From Roseiarcus sp963758335 (GTDB taxonomy: Bacteria > Pseudomonadota > Alphaproteobacteria > Rhizobiales > Beijerinckiaceae), in NCBI GenBank assembly GCA_963758335.1, contig CAVWVF010000002.1:186001-250000 (forward strand): a stretch of 64,000 nt of DNA, in the 5' to 3' direction. The position numbers and the translations under genes are program-made. Every line of letters starts with the position of its first letter. Position 1 is the first letter of the stretch. The notes below the pieces were generated by a model. The model was not told where the DNA came from. It did no database searches and saw only the letters and a program-made list of their open reading frames with translations. Of the stretch, positions 54,489 to 62,416 are shown one piece after another.

Positions 54489-56645
54489 ATGATGGTTCCG
54501 CCCGGATCGAAGGCAGCGCCGATGATCGACACCGCAAAGGCCATCGAGCGCGCCCGCGCTGCATGGGCGGCGGGACGCGCGGACGAGGCGGAGATGGCCT
54601 GCCGGCAAGTGCTGGCGGTCTGGCCGGGCCAGACGGACGCGACCTATCTGCTTGGGCTCATGGCCTATACCTACGGCAATCTCGACCTCGCCATCGCGCA
54701 CGTCCGTCAGGCCTGCGACGCCCCGCGCGCGCCGGCCGTCTATTTCAGCGACTTCGCCGAAATGTGCCGCCAGAAGGGGCTGCTCGCCGAGGCGCGGCGA
54801 GCCTGTTCGCGCGCGGGGCGAGCGGCAAACTTCTGTTTAGTTCCCTGCCAGGTTTCGCTGCCGGAGGCGGCGCGCCGTGCGGTCGCGATCGCGCCGAACT
54901 TCGCGCCCGCGTGGAACAATCTCGGCATCGTCCTGCAGGAGATGCTGAAGCTCGACGAAAGCCGGCTCTGCCTCGAGCGGGCGCTCGCGCTCGAGCCGAA
55001 CAATCCCGAGACGCTCAACAACCTCGCCAACACCGTGAAGCGGCTCGGTCTGGCGGCGGAGGCGGAGAAGCGCTGGAACGCCGCGCTTCAGCTGAAGCCG
55101 GATTACGCCCAAGCCTACAGCAACCTTTCCAACCTGCTCAACGACCAGGGCGAGTACGACCGCGCCGAGGCGATGGCGCGGCGCGCGATCGAGCTCAGTC
55201 CGCAGCTCGCCGACGCCTACATCAACCTCGCCGCGGTCGCGAGCGCGCGCCACCGCCACGCCGAGGCGTTGCTGACGCTCGACGCAGTGCTCGCCTTTGC
55301 GCCCACGCATCCGCGCGCGCTCGCGGCGCGCGCTTTGGCACTGAAGGACATGGACCGCCTCGATGAGGCGCTCGACGCGGCCAAGCGCGCCGCCCTCGGG
55401 GCGCCGGAAAGCCCCGAGCCGCACAACGCGATGGGGCAAGCATACCAGGCGATGGGCCGGTTCGAGCCGGCGCTCGCGGCCTACGACCGCGCCGCCGCCC
55501 TACCCGGGCCCGCCCAGCAGGACGCGATCGCCAACAGAGGCGCGCTCTTCATGGAGTTCGGCCGCAAGGGCGAGGCCCTCGAGGCGCTCGAGGAGGCGGC
55601 CAAGGCCTTCCCCAACACGCCGGGAATCCTGTTCGGCCAGACGGACCTCAAGCGCTTCGAGCCCGGCGATCCGCTGATCGCTCGGATACAGGCCATGCTC
55701 GCGCGCGAGGGGATCTCGCTGGCCGACCGCACGACGCTGCATTTCGGCCTTGGCAAGGCGTACCTCGACCTCGGCGACTCCGCCGAGGCTTTCCGCCATT
55801 ATAACGAGGGCAACCGGCTCAAGCGCGCGACCTTCGCCTACGACGCCGACGCGAACGACTGCTGGATGTCGCACATCGCCGAAGTCTTTTCGCCCGCGCT
55901 CATGAAGACGAAAGCGGACATGGGCGCACGTTCCGACATGCCGGTCTTCGTCGTCGGCATGCCGCGCTCAGGCACAACCCTGGTCGAGCAGATCCTCGCC
56001 TCGCACCCGATGGTGCATGGCGCGGGCGAGCTCAGACGGTTGCACAGTCAGGGCGACGAAGTGGATTTCCCCGCCGGCGTTCAAGCCCTCCCGCCCGAGA
56101 TGCTCAAGGCGATGGGCGAGGCCTATCTCGCCTATGTCGCGCCGATGGCCGCTGGACGGCGGCATGTGGTGGACAAGATGCCGTCCAATTTCGCGCTCGC
56201 CGGCATGATCCGGCTCATCCTGCCGGACGCCCGCATCATCCACTGTCGGCGCGATCCGGTGGACACCTGCCTTTCCTGCTACAGCAAATTGTTCGCCGGC
56301 GAGCAGCCCTTCGCCTACGACCAGACGGAGCTCGGTCGCTTCCATCGCGCCTACCAAGGGCTGATGGCGCACTGGCGGGCGACGCTGCCTGCGTCTCACT
56401 TCATCGAGGTCGATTACGAGGCCGTGGTGGACGATGTCGAGCGCGAGGCCCGGCGGCTGATCGATTTTCTTGGCCTGCCATGGGACGCTGCGGTCCTCCG
56501 GTTCCATGAAACCAAGCGGCCGGTGCGCACGGCGAGCTCAAATCAGGTGCGCCAGCCGATCTATCGCTCCTCAGCCGGACGCTGGCGCAAGCATGCAGCG
56601 GAGTTGCAGCCCCTTCTCGCGGCGCTGAACGGTTCGCCCGCGTGA
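54489..56645 (+). CDS. TPR-sulfotransferase
   Basis: 718 aa (ATG 54522, MIDTAKAIERARAAWAAGRA, is an alternative start). Residues 10-400 are TPRs (AWNNLGIVLQEMLKLDESRL, ETLNNLANTVKRLGLAAEAE, QAYSNLSNLLNDQGEYDRAE). Residues 470-700 are a sulfotransferase with the 5'-phosphosulfate loop VFVVGMPRSGTTLVEQILAS, then VVDKMPSNFALAGMI and the 3'-phosphate motif IIHCRRDPVDTCLSCYSKLF. It would transfer sulfate from PAPS to a polysaccharide or peptide. The TPR part may recruit the acceptor. No neighbouring polysaccharide genes. Confidence 0.93.
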   Translation: MMVPPGSKAAPMIDTAKAIERARAAWAAGRADEAEMACRQVLAVWPGQTDATYLLGLMAYTYGNLDLAIAHVRQACDAPRAPAVYFSDFAEMCRQKGLLAEARRACSRAGRAANFCLVPCQVSLPEAARRAVAIAPNFAPAWNNLGIVLQEMLKLDESRLCLERALALEPNNPETLNNLANTVKRLGLAAEAEKRWNAALQLKPDYAQAYSNLSNLLNDQGEYDRAEAMARRAIELSPQLADAYINLAAVASARHRHAEALLTLDAVLAFAPTHPRALAARALALKDMDRLDEALDAAKRAALGAPESPEPHNAMGQAYQAMGRFEPALAAYDRAAALPGPAQQDAIANRGALFMEFGRKGEALEALEEAAKAFPNTPGILFGQTDLKRFEPGDPLIARIQAMLAREGISLADRTTLHFGLGKAYLDLGDSAEAFRHYNEGNRLKRATFAYDADANDCWMSHIAEVFSPALMKTKADMGARSDMPVFVVGMPRSGTTLVEQILASHPMVHGAGELRRLHSQGDEVDFPAGVQALPPEMLKAMGEAYLAYVAPMAAGRRHVVDKMPSNFALAGMIRLILPDARIIHCRRDPVDTCLSCYSKLFAGEQPFAYDQTELGRFHRAYQGLMAHWRATLPASHFIEVDYEAVVDDVEREARRLIDFLGLPWDAAVLRFHETKRPVRTASSNQVRQPIYRSSAGRWRKHAAELQPLLAALNGSPA

Positions 56646-56694
56646 CGGCGGCGAAGCGAGCGCGCAATGGGCTTCCGTGCTATGGCCTGCTTCC

Positions 56695-56760
56695 ATGCGC
56701 GCGTCCGATTTCGATCTCCTCATCGTCCCGCGCCTCGGCGGCGCCACGGCGGGCGACTAG
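56695..56760 (+). pseudogene. 5' copy fragment of RBBP9-type hydrolase
   Basis: Encodes MRASDFDLLIVPRLGG and stops at a TAG at 56758. The first 16 codons and some bases beyond duplicate the start of the intact gene at 57700 (MRASHFDLLIVPRLGG). Sequence after it diverges. Confidence 0.75.
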
Positions 56761-56945
56761 TCGGGCCCGTGGCGGACAAACCCGGTCCGGTCCCTCGGCG
56801 GACACCGCGCGGGGCGTCGCTCCGGCCGATCTCGAAATCTCTCACCCAACTCCGCAAAGAATGCTGGGGTCAACCGGTTCTGCCGCGGATTGTCGAGAAC
56901 GAGCTTGGCAAGTTCGCTGTCGATGCTGAGGGAAAGCTGCGACAT
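56757..56945 (-). pseudogene. enoyl-CoA hydratase N-terminal fragment
   Basis: MSQLSLSIDSELAKLVLDNP then RQNRLTPAFFAELGERF, the start of a crotonase-fold enzyme. After about 37 residues the frame becomes unrelated Arg/Pro-rich sequence. No oxyanion-hole or catalytic regions are present. Confidence 0.7.
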
Positions 56946-56984
56946 TGGAACCTGCGGCGTCGGTGGTCAGGGCTGCACGACGCG

Positions 56985-57190
56985 TCAGCCCGCTGGTTGG
57001 CCGTCCAGCCAACGGCAGATGTTTGCGACCGTATCCTGGTAGAAGCGAGCGTAAAGGCCGCGGGAGACATAGCCGATATGCGGCGTCGCCAACACGTTCG
57101 GCAGTCTGCGGAACGGGTGCTCAAGCGGCAACGGCTCCTGGTCGAAGACATCGATCGCTGCGCCGGCGATCTTCTTGTCTTTAAGCGACT
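56985..57190 (-). pseudogene. D-2-hydroxyacid dehydrogenase C-terminal fragment
   Basis: LKDKKIAGAAIDVFDQEPLP, EHPFRRLPNVLATPHIGYVS and RFYQDTVANICRWLDGQ form the end of a PGDH/FDH-type NAD enzyme, with the catalytic His region TPHIGY. No Rossmann domain precedes it. Confidence 0.78.
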
Positions 57191-57389
57191 GCTGCCATCC
57201 GCCGCCGCGCAGCGTGTCGGCGATGACATGGCCGGGCGGACCGGCTGGCTGCAGAAGAGCGGGACGTGCATGGCTCGTGGAGGGACGAAGTCGTCGTTCC
57301 GAATCCCAGACTAGGGTCGACCCGGCCGGTCGGCGCCGAGGTGTAGCCCGTATGAACGACCTCCACCGCTGGTGGACCATCAGCCACCC

Positions 57390-57542
57390 GAGGCTATTGC
57401 GAGGATTGTATCCACCATCCCTATGGGACGCATGGGCTCTCCCCAGGAGATTGCCAAGGCCGCGCTATTCCTTGCCTCGGATGATTCCAGTTTCGTCACG
57501 GGCATCGAACTATTCGTCGATGGCGGCAGGGCACAAATCTGA
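57390..57542 (+). pseudogene. short-chain dehydrogenase (SDR) C-terminal fragment
   Basis: EAIARIVSTIPMGRMGSPQE, IAKAALFLASDDSSFVTGIE and LFVDGGRAQI with a stop: the last 50 residues of a classical SDR (GRMGxPxEIA ... LASD.SSFVTG ... VDGG). The Rossmann motif and YxxxK are missing. Confidence 0.82.
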
Positions 57543-57699
57543 TCGGAGGCATGGACGTCAATTTGTTCGAGGCACGCACACATCGCGACTGCCGATGGGA
57601 TGCCGGCGAGGCTGGAGCGTGACCCGCGGCATCAGCGTCTCACACGCTGCGCCGACCACAAGGCCTGCTAAACGTCGATCCTGTCTATAAGAAAGCCCC

Positions 57700-58254
57700 A
57701 TGCGCGCATCCCATTTCGATCTCCTCATCGTACCGCGCCTCGGCGGCGGCGCGGACGACTGGCCGGGCCGGTGGCGGGCAAAACTCTCGACCGCCCGCTT
57801 CGTCGCGCCGGCGGATGCAAGCGACACACGCCTCGAGGCTTGGGCCGCTGCGGTCGCGGGGGCGGCGCGCGCGGCGACGCGGCCGGGCCTGTTCGTCGGG
57901 CACGGGTCCGGGGCCGCGGCGATCGTCGAGGCGGCGCGCGCCGTCGACGGCGCCGACATTCGCGGCGCCTTTCTCGTCGCTCCGCCGGACGAGGCGGGTC
58001 TCGAGCGGCTGACGGGAGCGCGCTGGACGGCCGCCCGGGCGCCCCTGCCCTGGCCCAGCCTCGTCGTGGCGAGCCGCAACGACGCCGACGGCGCGTTCGA
58101 CGCGGTCGCGGCGCTCGCGTCGGATTGGGGCGCGGAGCTGATCGACGCCGGCTTCGCCGGCGCCCTCGACGCGGCGAGCGGCCACGGCCCCTGGCCGGAA
58201 GGGCTGATGCGGCTCGCGGGGTTTCTGAAAAAGATCGGCGAGCGGCCGAATTAA
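57700..58254 (+). CDS. RBBP9/YdeN family serine hydrolase
   Basis: 184 aa. N-terminus MRASHFDLLIVPRLGGGADD, nucleophile elbow GLFVGHGSGAAAIVEA with the Ser in GHGSG (family usually GHSLG), catalytic Asp near SRNDADGAFD and the His in ALDAASGHGPWPEG. Cytosolic alpha/beta hydrolase of unknown substrate. Complete. A 5' duplicate lies 1 kb upstream. Confidence 0.82.
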   Translation: MRASHFDLLIVPRLGGGADDWPGRWRAKLSTARFVAPADASDTRLEAWAAAVAGAARAATRPGLFVGHGSGAAAIVEAARAVDGADIRGAFLVAPPDEAGLERLTGARWTAARAPLPWPSLVVASRNDADGAFDAVAALASDWGAELIDAGFAGALDAASGHGPWPEGLMRLAGFLKKIGERPN

Positions 58255-58347
58255 AGCGATGGCGCGTTCCTGCGGGAGACGATCATCGCGTCGCGCCTGC
58301 CGACGACAGGGATGCGGCGCCAGATGCGAGGGCGATTCCGGAAACCG

Positions 58348-59041
58348 TCATGAACGAAACCATCCGGACAAGGAAGCGCCGCGCTCGATCGGCAGTCCGG
58401 CCGCTTTCCATTCGGGAAAGCCGTCTTCGAGCCGCCGGGCACGGAATCCGTGGACGCGCAATGCGGCGACCGCCTCGATCGAGAAAACGCAATAGGGCCC
58501 CCGGCAATAGGCGACGATCTCCTGATTCTTGGGCAGTTCGGCGAGCCGTTGCTCGAGGGCCGATAGCGGGACGCTCATTGCGCCCGGCAGATGGCCAAGG
58601 TCGAACTCGTCCTCCGGCCGCACGTCGAGCACGGTGACGATCCCGTCTCGGAGCCGCGCGAGCAGGTCCGCTCGCGATACCGGCTCCAATTGGTCGCGGG
58701 CACGGAAGTAGCTCGCGATCACCTGTTCGACTTCCGCCGTATTGCGCTCGCCTACGCGCCCGAGCGCGCGCAGGAGTTCGAACGACTTCCTCATCGCCGG
58801 CCAGGCTGTAGAGCACCCGCTTGCCTTCCCGTCGGGGCTCCACCAACCTCGCGCGCCTCAAGATCTGGAGGTGACGAGAGGTGTTGGCGAAGCTCAGCCG
58901 GGTTCGAGCCGAGAGATCCTCGACGCTCCGCTCGCCCTGCCCCAAGAGTTCGAGCAATTCCAGGCGGTGGGCGTGCCCGAGGGCCTGCGCAATCTCGGCG
59001 AGGCGGGCGAAAATCGTTTGCTTGGGGCCGGGGCTTGACAT
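58348..59041 (-). pseudogene. ArsR-type repressor fused to rhodanese, one-base frameshift
   Basis: N-terminal ArsR HTH (MSSPGPKQTIFARLAEIAQA, SARTRLSFANTSRHLQILRR, EGKRVLYSLAGDEEV). The frame shifts by one base near 58785 and continues LLRALGRVGERNTAEVEQVI into a rhodanese domain with TVLDVRPEDEFDLGHLPGAM and the catalytic Cys loop IVAYCRGPYCVFS. Fused ArsR-rhodanese proteins are sulfur-responsive repressors. As read, the repressor part ends in unrelated sequence and the rhodanese part could only start at ATG 58794. Divergent from the hydrolase gene. Confidence 0.85.
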
Positions 59042-59086
59042 GCCGATCCTGTCACGCAATCACTCAGCGGATTGATTGAACACCGT

Positions 59087-59111
59087 TGAACGGCCGCCGT
59101 CAAGCCGTTCA
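59087..59111. promoter_or_regulatory. candidate ArsR-family operator
   Basis: TGAACGGC, 9 bp, GCCGTTCA: a perfect 8-bp inverted repeat between the divergent repressor and hydrolase genes. It ends one base before the AGGAGG ribosome-binding site. A further TTGAACACCGTTGAAC direct repeat adjoins it. Position and symmetry fit a dimeric ArsR site for autoregulation and control of the sulfur cluster. Confidence 0.6.
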
Positions 59112-59122
59112 GGAGGAACCCG

Positions 59123-59947
59123 ATGATCGTGCGCCAGTTTCTGCATCGCGATCCTGTCGCGATCTCCTATTTGCTCGGCTGCGTCGGCACGGGGGTCGGC
59201 GCGGTCGTCGACCCGCTGTTTCCGGTCGAGCCCTATCTGAAAGCCGCAGAGAGCGAACGCACGCCGATCCGCTACGTCATCGACACCCACCTTCATGCCG
59301 ATCACGTTTCCGCCGGCCGGGCGCTGGCTAAGGCTGCCGGCGCGGCCTATGTCCTGCACGAAAGCGCCGAGACCGAGTTCGATTTCGAGCGCGTGCGCGA
59401 GGGCGAGGCGCTCGATCTCGGCAATCTCGCGCTCGCGATCCTGCACACCCCCGGGCACACTCCCGAGCACCTGAGCTTGCTGGTGACGGACCGGACGCGC
59501 GCGCCGGAGCCGTGGATGCTCGTCTCCGGCCATACGTTGATGGTCGGCGACGTCGGGCGGACCGAGCTTGCGAGCGATGCGGCGCATGGGGCTCGGACCC
59601 TGTTCGCCACGCTCGCCCGACTGCGGGCGCTGCCCGATCACATCGAAAGCCTGCCCGGCGCGTTCGCCGGCTCGGTCTGCGGACGCGGCCTCAGTGGCGC
59701 CCCGGTATCCACCATCGGCTTCGAGCGGCGCAACAACGCCGCCTTCCGAGTGGACGAAGAGTTCGTCGCGCTCATGCTGAAGGACGTTCCGCCGCCCCGC
59801 CCCGCGCGGCCGAGCTCCGGGCGGCCAACGCCGGTTTCGCCAGGGCGTAGCCAGCAGGCGCGGCGGGGTCCGAAAACCGTGGCCGCCCGGGTCTCCCGCG
59901 CTCGCCGCGTGAGGGTGAATGGAGCACGGGGATGTGGAGACTCGTGA
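59123..59947 (+). CDS. metallo-beta-lactamase-fold hydrolase (persulfide dioxygenase-like)
   Basis: 274 aa as read. Metal ligands THLHADHVSAGRALA, HTPGHTPEHLSLL and the Asp in LMVGDVGRTELA follow the ETHE1/BlaH arrangement. GCVGTGVGAVVDPLF lies near the N-terminus. A one-base shift in a C-rich run near 59795 would give the usual ending RAAELRAANAGFARA and a stop at 59850. As sequenced the frame instead runs 32 codons on, overlapping the next start. It probably oxidises glutathione persulfide or a related thiol compound. AGGAGG precedes the ATG. Confidence 0.85.
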   Translation: MIVRQFLHRDPVAISYLLGCVGTGVGAVVDPLFPVEPYLKAAESERTPIRYVIDTHLHADHVSAGRALAKAAGAAYVLHESAETEFDFERVREGEALDLGNLALAILHTPGHTPEHLSLLVTDRTRAPEPWMLVSGHTLMVGDVGRTELASDAAHGARTLFATLARLRALPDHIESLPGAFAGSVCGRGLSGAPVSTIGFERRNNAAFRVDEEFVALMLKDVPPPRPARPSSGRPTPVSPGRSQQARRGPKTVAARVSRARRVRVNGARGCGDS

Positions 59948-60297
59948 GACTGTCGTCCCTCGCCGCGGCCGCGGTCATTGGCTTTGCGCCGGCGCGAGCC
60001 TTCGCGCAGCAGCCGCAGGAGCAGAACCGATACGGCTATGGCCCGTATATGATGATGGATTGGGCTGGAGGGTGGTACGGCATGATCCTCGGACCGTTGT
60101 TCATGATCCTTGTTCTCGGCGTCGTGATCGCGGTCGCCGTCGTCATCGTGCGTGGGCTCGGTGGGCCGGCGCAGTGGGCGCCGCCGCCGCATCAAACGCC
60201 GCCGGGACGCACGGCGCTCGACATTCTCAAGGAGCGATACGCGCGCGAAATCGACAAGGAGGAGTTCGAAGAGCGCCGCCGCGTGCTCGGCGACTGA
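59932..60297 (+). CDS. SHOCT-domain membrane protein
   Basis: 121 aa. Signal peptide or helix (LSSLAAAAVIGFAPARAFA), a Tyr/Gly/Met-rich exposed segment (YGYGPYMMMDWAGGWYG), a transmembrane helix ILGPLFMILVLGVVIAVAVV and a C-terminal SHOCT motif ALDILKERYAREIDKEEFEE-RRRVL. SHOCT proteins are short helical hairpins thought to aid oligomerisation. Co-directional in the sulfur cluster. Confidence 0.85.
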   Translation: MWRLVRLSSLAAAAVIGFAPARAFAQQPQEQNRYGYGPYMMMDWAGGWYGMILGPLFMILVLGVVIAVAVVIVRGLGGPAQWAPPPHQTPPGRTALDILKERYAREIDKEEFEERRRVLGD

Positions 60298-60329
60298 CTC
60301 CGCATAAGCCCACGCCACGGGAGAAGGCG

Positions 60330-60683
60330 ATGAAGTTCTTGTTCATCCTCAACGACCCGCCCTACGGCACGGAGCGAACCTACAACGGGCTTCACCTCGC
60401 TCATGCGATGGCGAAAAGGGACCCTGAGGCGCACATCACCGTGTTCCTGATGGCCGACGCGGTCGCCTCGGCCAAGCGGGGCCAGAAGACGCCCGACGGC
60501 TACTACAACCTCGAACGCATGCTGAAGCGCTTCGCGACCGGCGCACACAGGCTGCTGCTTTGCGGAACGTGCATGGACGCGCGGGGTCTCACCGAGACGG
60601 AGCTCGTCGAGGGCGCGCGCCGCAGCTCGATGGATGAACTCGCCGCGACGACGATCGAAGCCGACAGGGTTCTCGTGTTTTGA
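60330..60683 (+). CDS. DsrE/DsrF-like sulfur-carrier family protein
   Basis: 117 aa: MKFLFILNDPPYGTERTYNG, HLAHAMAKRDPEAHITVFLM, ADAVASAKRGQKTPDGYYNL and LLLCGTCMDARGLTETELVE. The Cys pair in CGTC fits a persulfide-carrying DsrE-type fold. Start at ATG 60330 after GGGAGAAGG. It would take or give sulfane sulfur in concert with the rhodanese and hydrolase. Confidence 0.87.
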   Translation: MKFLFILNDPPYGTERTYNGLHLAHAMAKRDPEAHITVFLMADAVASAKRGQKTPDGYYNLERMLKRFATGAHRLLLCGTCMDARGLTETELVEGARRSSMDELAATTIEADRVLVF

Positions 60684-60815
60684 CGTGAACGGCGAGGCGC
60701 CGACGATGGATCGGACAGCGCATGGCGTCGGCCGCGTCCATCGCGGCCGGCGCGCCACCTTCGGCGCTGCGTTCATCGCGGTCAGGGCCGTGGCCCCGCC
60801 TGATCCCGAGAAGCG

Positions 60816-62069
60816 ATGACCATGACCCCGCAACCCTCCGCCCCGACTCACACGATCGTCCGCCTCGGCCTGCGCGAGAACTGGAAGCAGTTCGCGCTGC
60901 TCGTCCTCGTCAACGCCTTCGTCGGCGGCATGGTCGGACTGGAGCGCACGGTCACGCCTTTGATTGGAACCGAGGAGTTCCACATCGAATCCACGACCGT
61001 CGTGACCTCCTTCATTGTGAGTTTCGGCGTCGTCAAGGCGCTGACCAATCTGATTTCCGGCCAGCTCGCCGATGCCTGGGGCCGCAAGCGCGTGCTCATC
61101 CTCGGCTGGGCGTGCGGGCTCCCCGTGCCCTTTCTGATCATCTGGGCGCCGAGCTGGGCGTGGATCGTCGCCGCCAATGTCCTGCTCGGCGTGAATCAGG
61201 GTCTGGCATGGTCGATGACCGTGCTGATGAAGATCGACCTCGTGGGGCCGAGGTCGCGCGGCCTCGCGGTCGGGCTCAATGAGTTTGCCGGTTACCTCGC
61301 GGTCGGCGCGACCGCATTCCTGACCGGCTACATCGCGAGCGGGTCCGGCCTGCGGCCGGACCCGTTCCTCATCGGAATTGTCTATGCCGTGTGCGGCTTG
61401 GGGCTCTCGATCGTCTTCGTGCGCGACACGGGCGAGCACGTGCGTCTGGAGTTGGCGGCCCATGCGCAGAAGCCGGCGTCGACTTCGTTCCGGGAAGTCT
61501 TCAGCCGCACGTCTTTCAAAGACCGCAACCTCCTTGCCGCCTGCCAAGCCGGGCTCGTGAACAATCTGAACGACGGCATGAGCTGGGGCCTGTTCCCGTT
61601 GTTCTTCGCCAGCTTTGGCCTCGGCGTGGAGCGCATCGGCGTTCTCAAGGCCGTCTATCCCGCAACCTGGGGAATCATGCAGACAGTGACCGGCCCGCTC
61701 AGCGACCGCTGGGGCCGCAAGGGCCTCATCGCGGCCGGCATGTGGGTGCAGGCTTTCGGCCTGTTCCTCACCGCGGCGACGCACACGTTCGCATGGTGGC
61801 TTTTGGCGAGCCTGCTCATCGGCGTGGGGACCGCGATGGTTTATCCTTGCCTCATCGCCGCCGTGTCCGACGCCTCGCATCCTTCCTGGCGCGCGCGTTC
61901 GATGAGCGTCTATCGGTTCTGGCGCGATCTCGGATATGCGATCGGGGCGCTGACGGCGGGGATGATCGCGGACGCGTTCGGCTTCGCCGCGGCCATGGCC
62001 GCGGGTGCGGCGCTGACTTTTCTCTCGGGCGTCATCGTCGCCATCGCCATGAAGGAGATCGCGCGTTGA
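60816..62069 (+). CDS. MFS transporter
   Basis: 417 aa with about 12 transmembrane helices. MFS signatures: GQLADAWGRKRVLILGW after helix 2, GLAVGLNEFAGYLAVGA, and PLSDRWGRKGLIAAGMW in the second half. It is the last gene of the sulfur cluster, and transporters of this type often accompany ArsR-hydrolase-rhodanese sets, possibly exporting a sulfur compound. Substrate unknown. Intact. Confidence 0.87.
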   Translation: MTMTPQPSAPTHTIVRLGLRENWKQFALLVLVNAFVGGMVGLERTVTPLIGTEEFHIESTTVVTSFIVSFGVVKALTNLISGQLADAWGRKRVLILGWACGLPVPFLIIWAPSWAWIVAANVLLGVNQGLAWSMTVLMKIDLVGPRSRGLAVGLNEFAGYLAVGATAFLTGYIASGSGLRPDPFLIGIVYAVCGLGLSIVFVRDTGEHVRLELAAHAQKPASTSFREVFSRTSFKDRNLLAACQAGLVNNLNDGMSWGLFPLFFASFGLGVERIGVLKAVYPATWGIMQTVTGPLSDRWGRKGLIAAGMWVQAFGLFLTAATHTFAWWLLASLLIGVGTAMVYPCLIAAVSDASHPSWRARSMSVYRFWRDLGYAIGALTAGMIADAFGFAAAMAAGAALTFLSGVIVAIAMKEIAR

Positions 62070-62416
62070 CCTCTTGCCCATGCCGCATCGGCGATACGGA
62101 AGGGAAATCAAAGCGCTTTCGTCCACTGGAGCGGCGGGACCGACCTCGACGCGGCGGGCGCCTATTCCTTCGGCGGCAGCGCAGATTTAACGGAATCGTC
62201 TAGGACGTATTGGGTCTGCTCGTCGGGGAGGCCATGGAGCCCGCCGTCGGCTTTCGCTTCGCCAGGATCGCCGGGCGGCCGTTGTCCATTCCCCGCTGAG
62301 CCTCGCGCGCCGCCGCACGCGCTCCTTGAATCACGATTGCCGCCAGCGCGTGGATTGGTGTACGGCTAAACCTTCGCGGCGATGTGGGAAAAGGGCGCCG
62401 CGCTTCGGGGAAATAC
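62070..62416. other. 350-bp intergenic region before dxs
   Basis: No supported gene. One minus frame near 62160-62260 reads GEAKADGGLHGLPDEQTQYV then DDSVKSALPPKE before a stop and could be a remnant. No terminator with a U-tract is seen after the MFS gene. Confidence 0.4.

Noticed and set aside
60192..62126. 644-codon minus-strand frame opposite DsrE and MFS genes
   Set aside because: His/Arg/Asp-rich antisense artefact of GC-skewed third positions.
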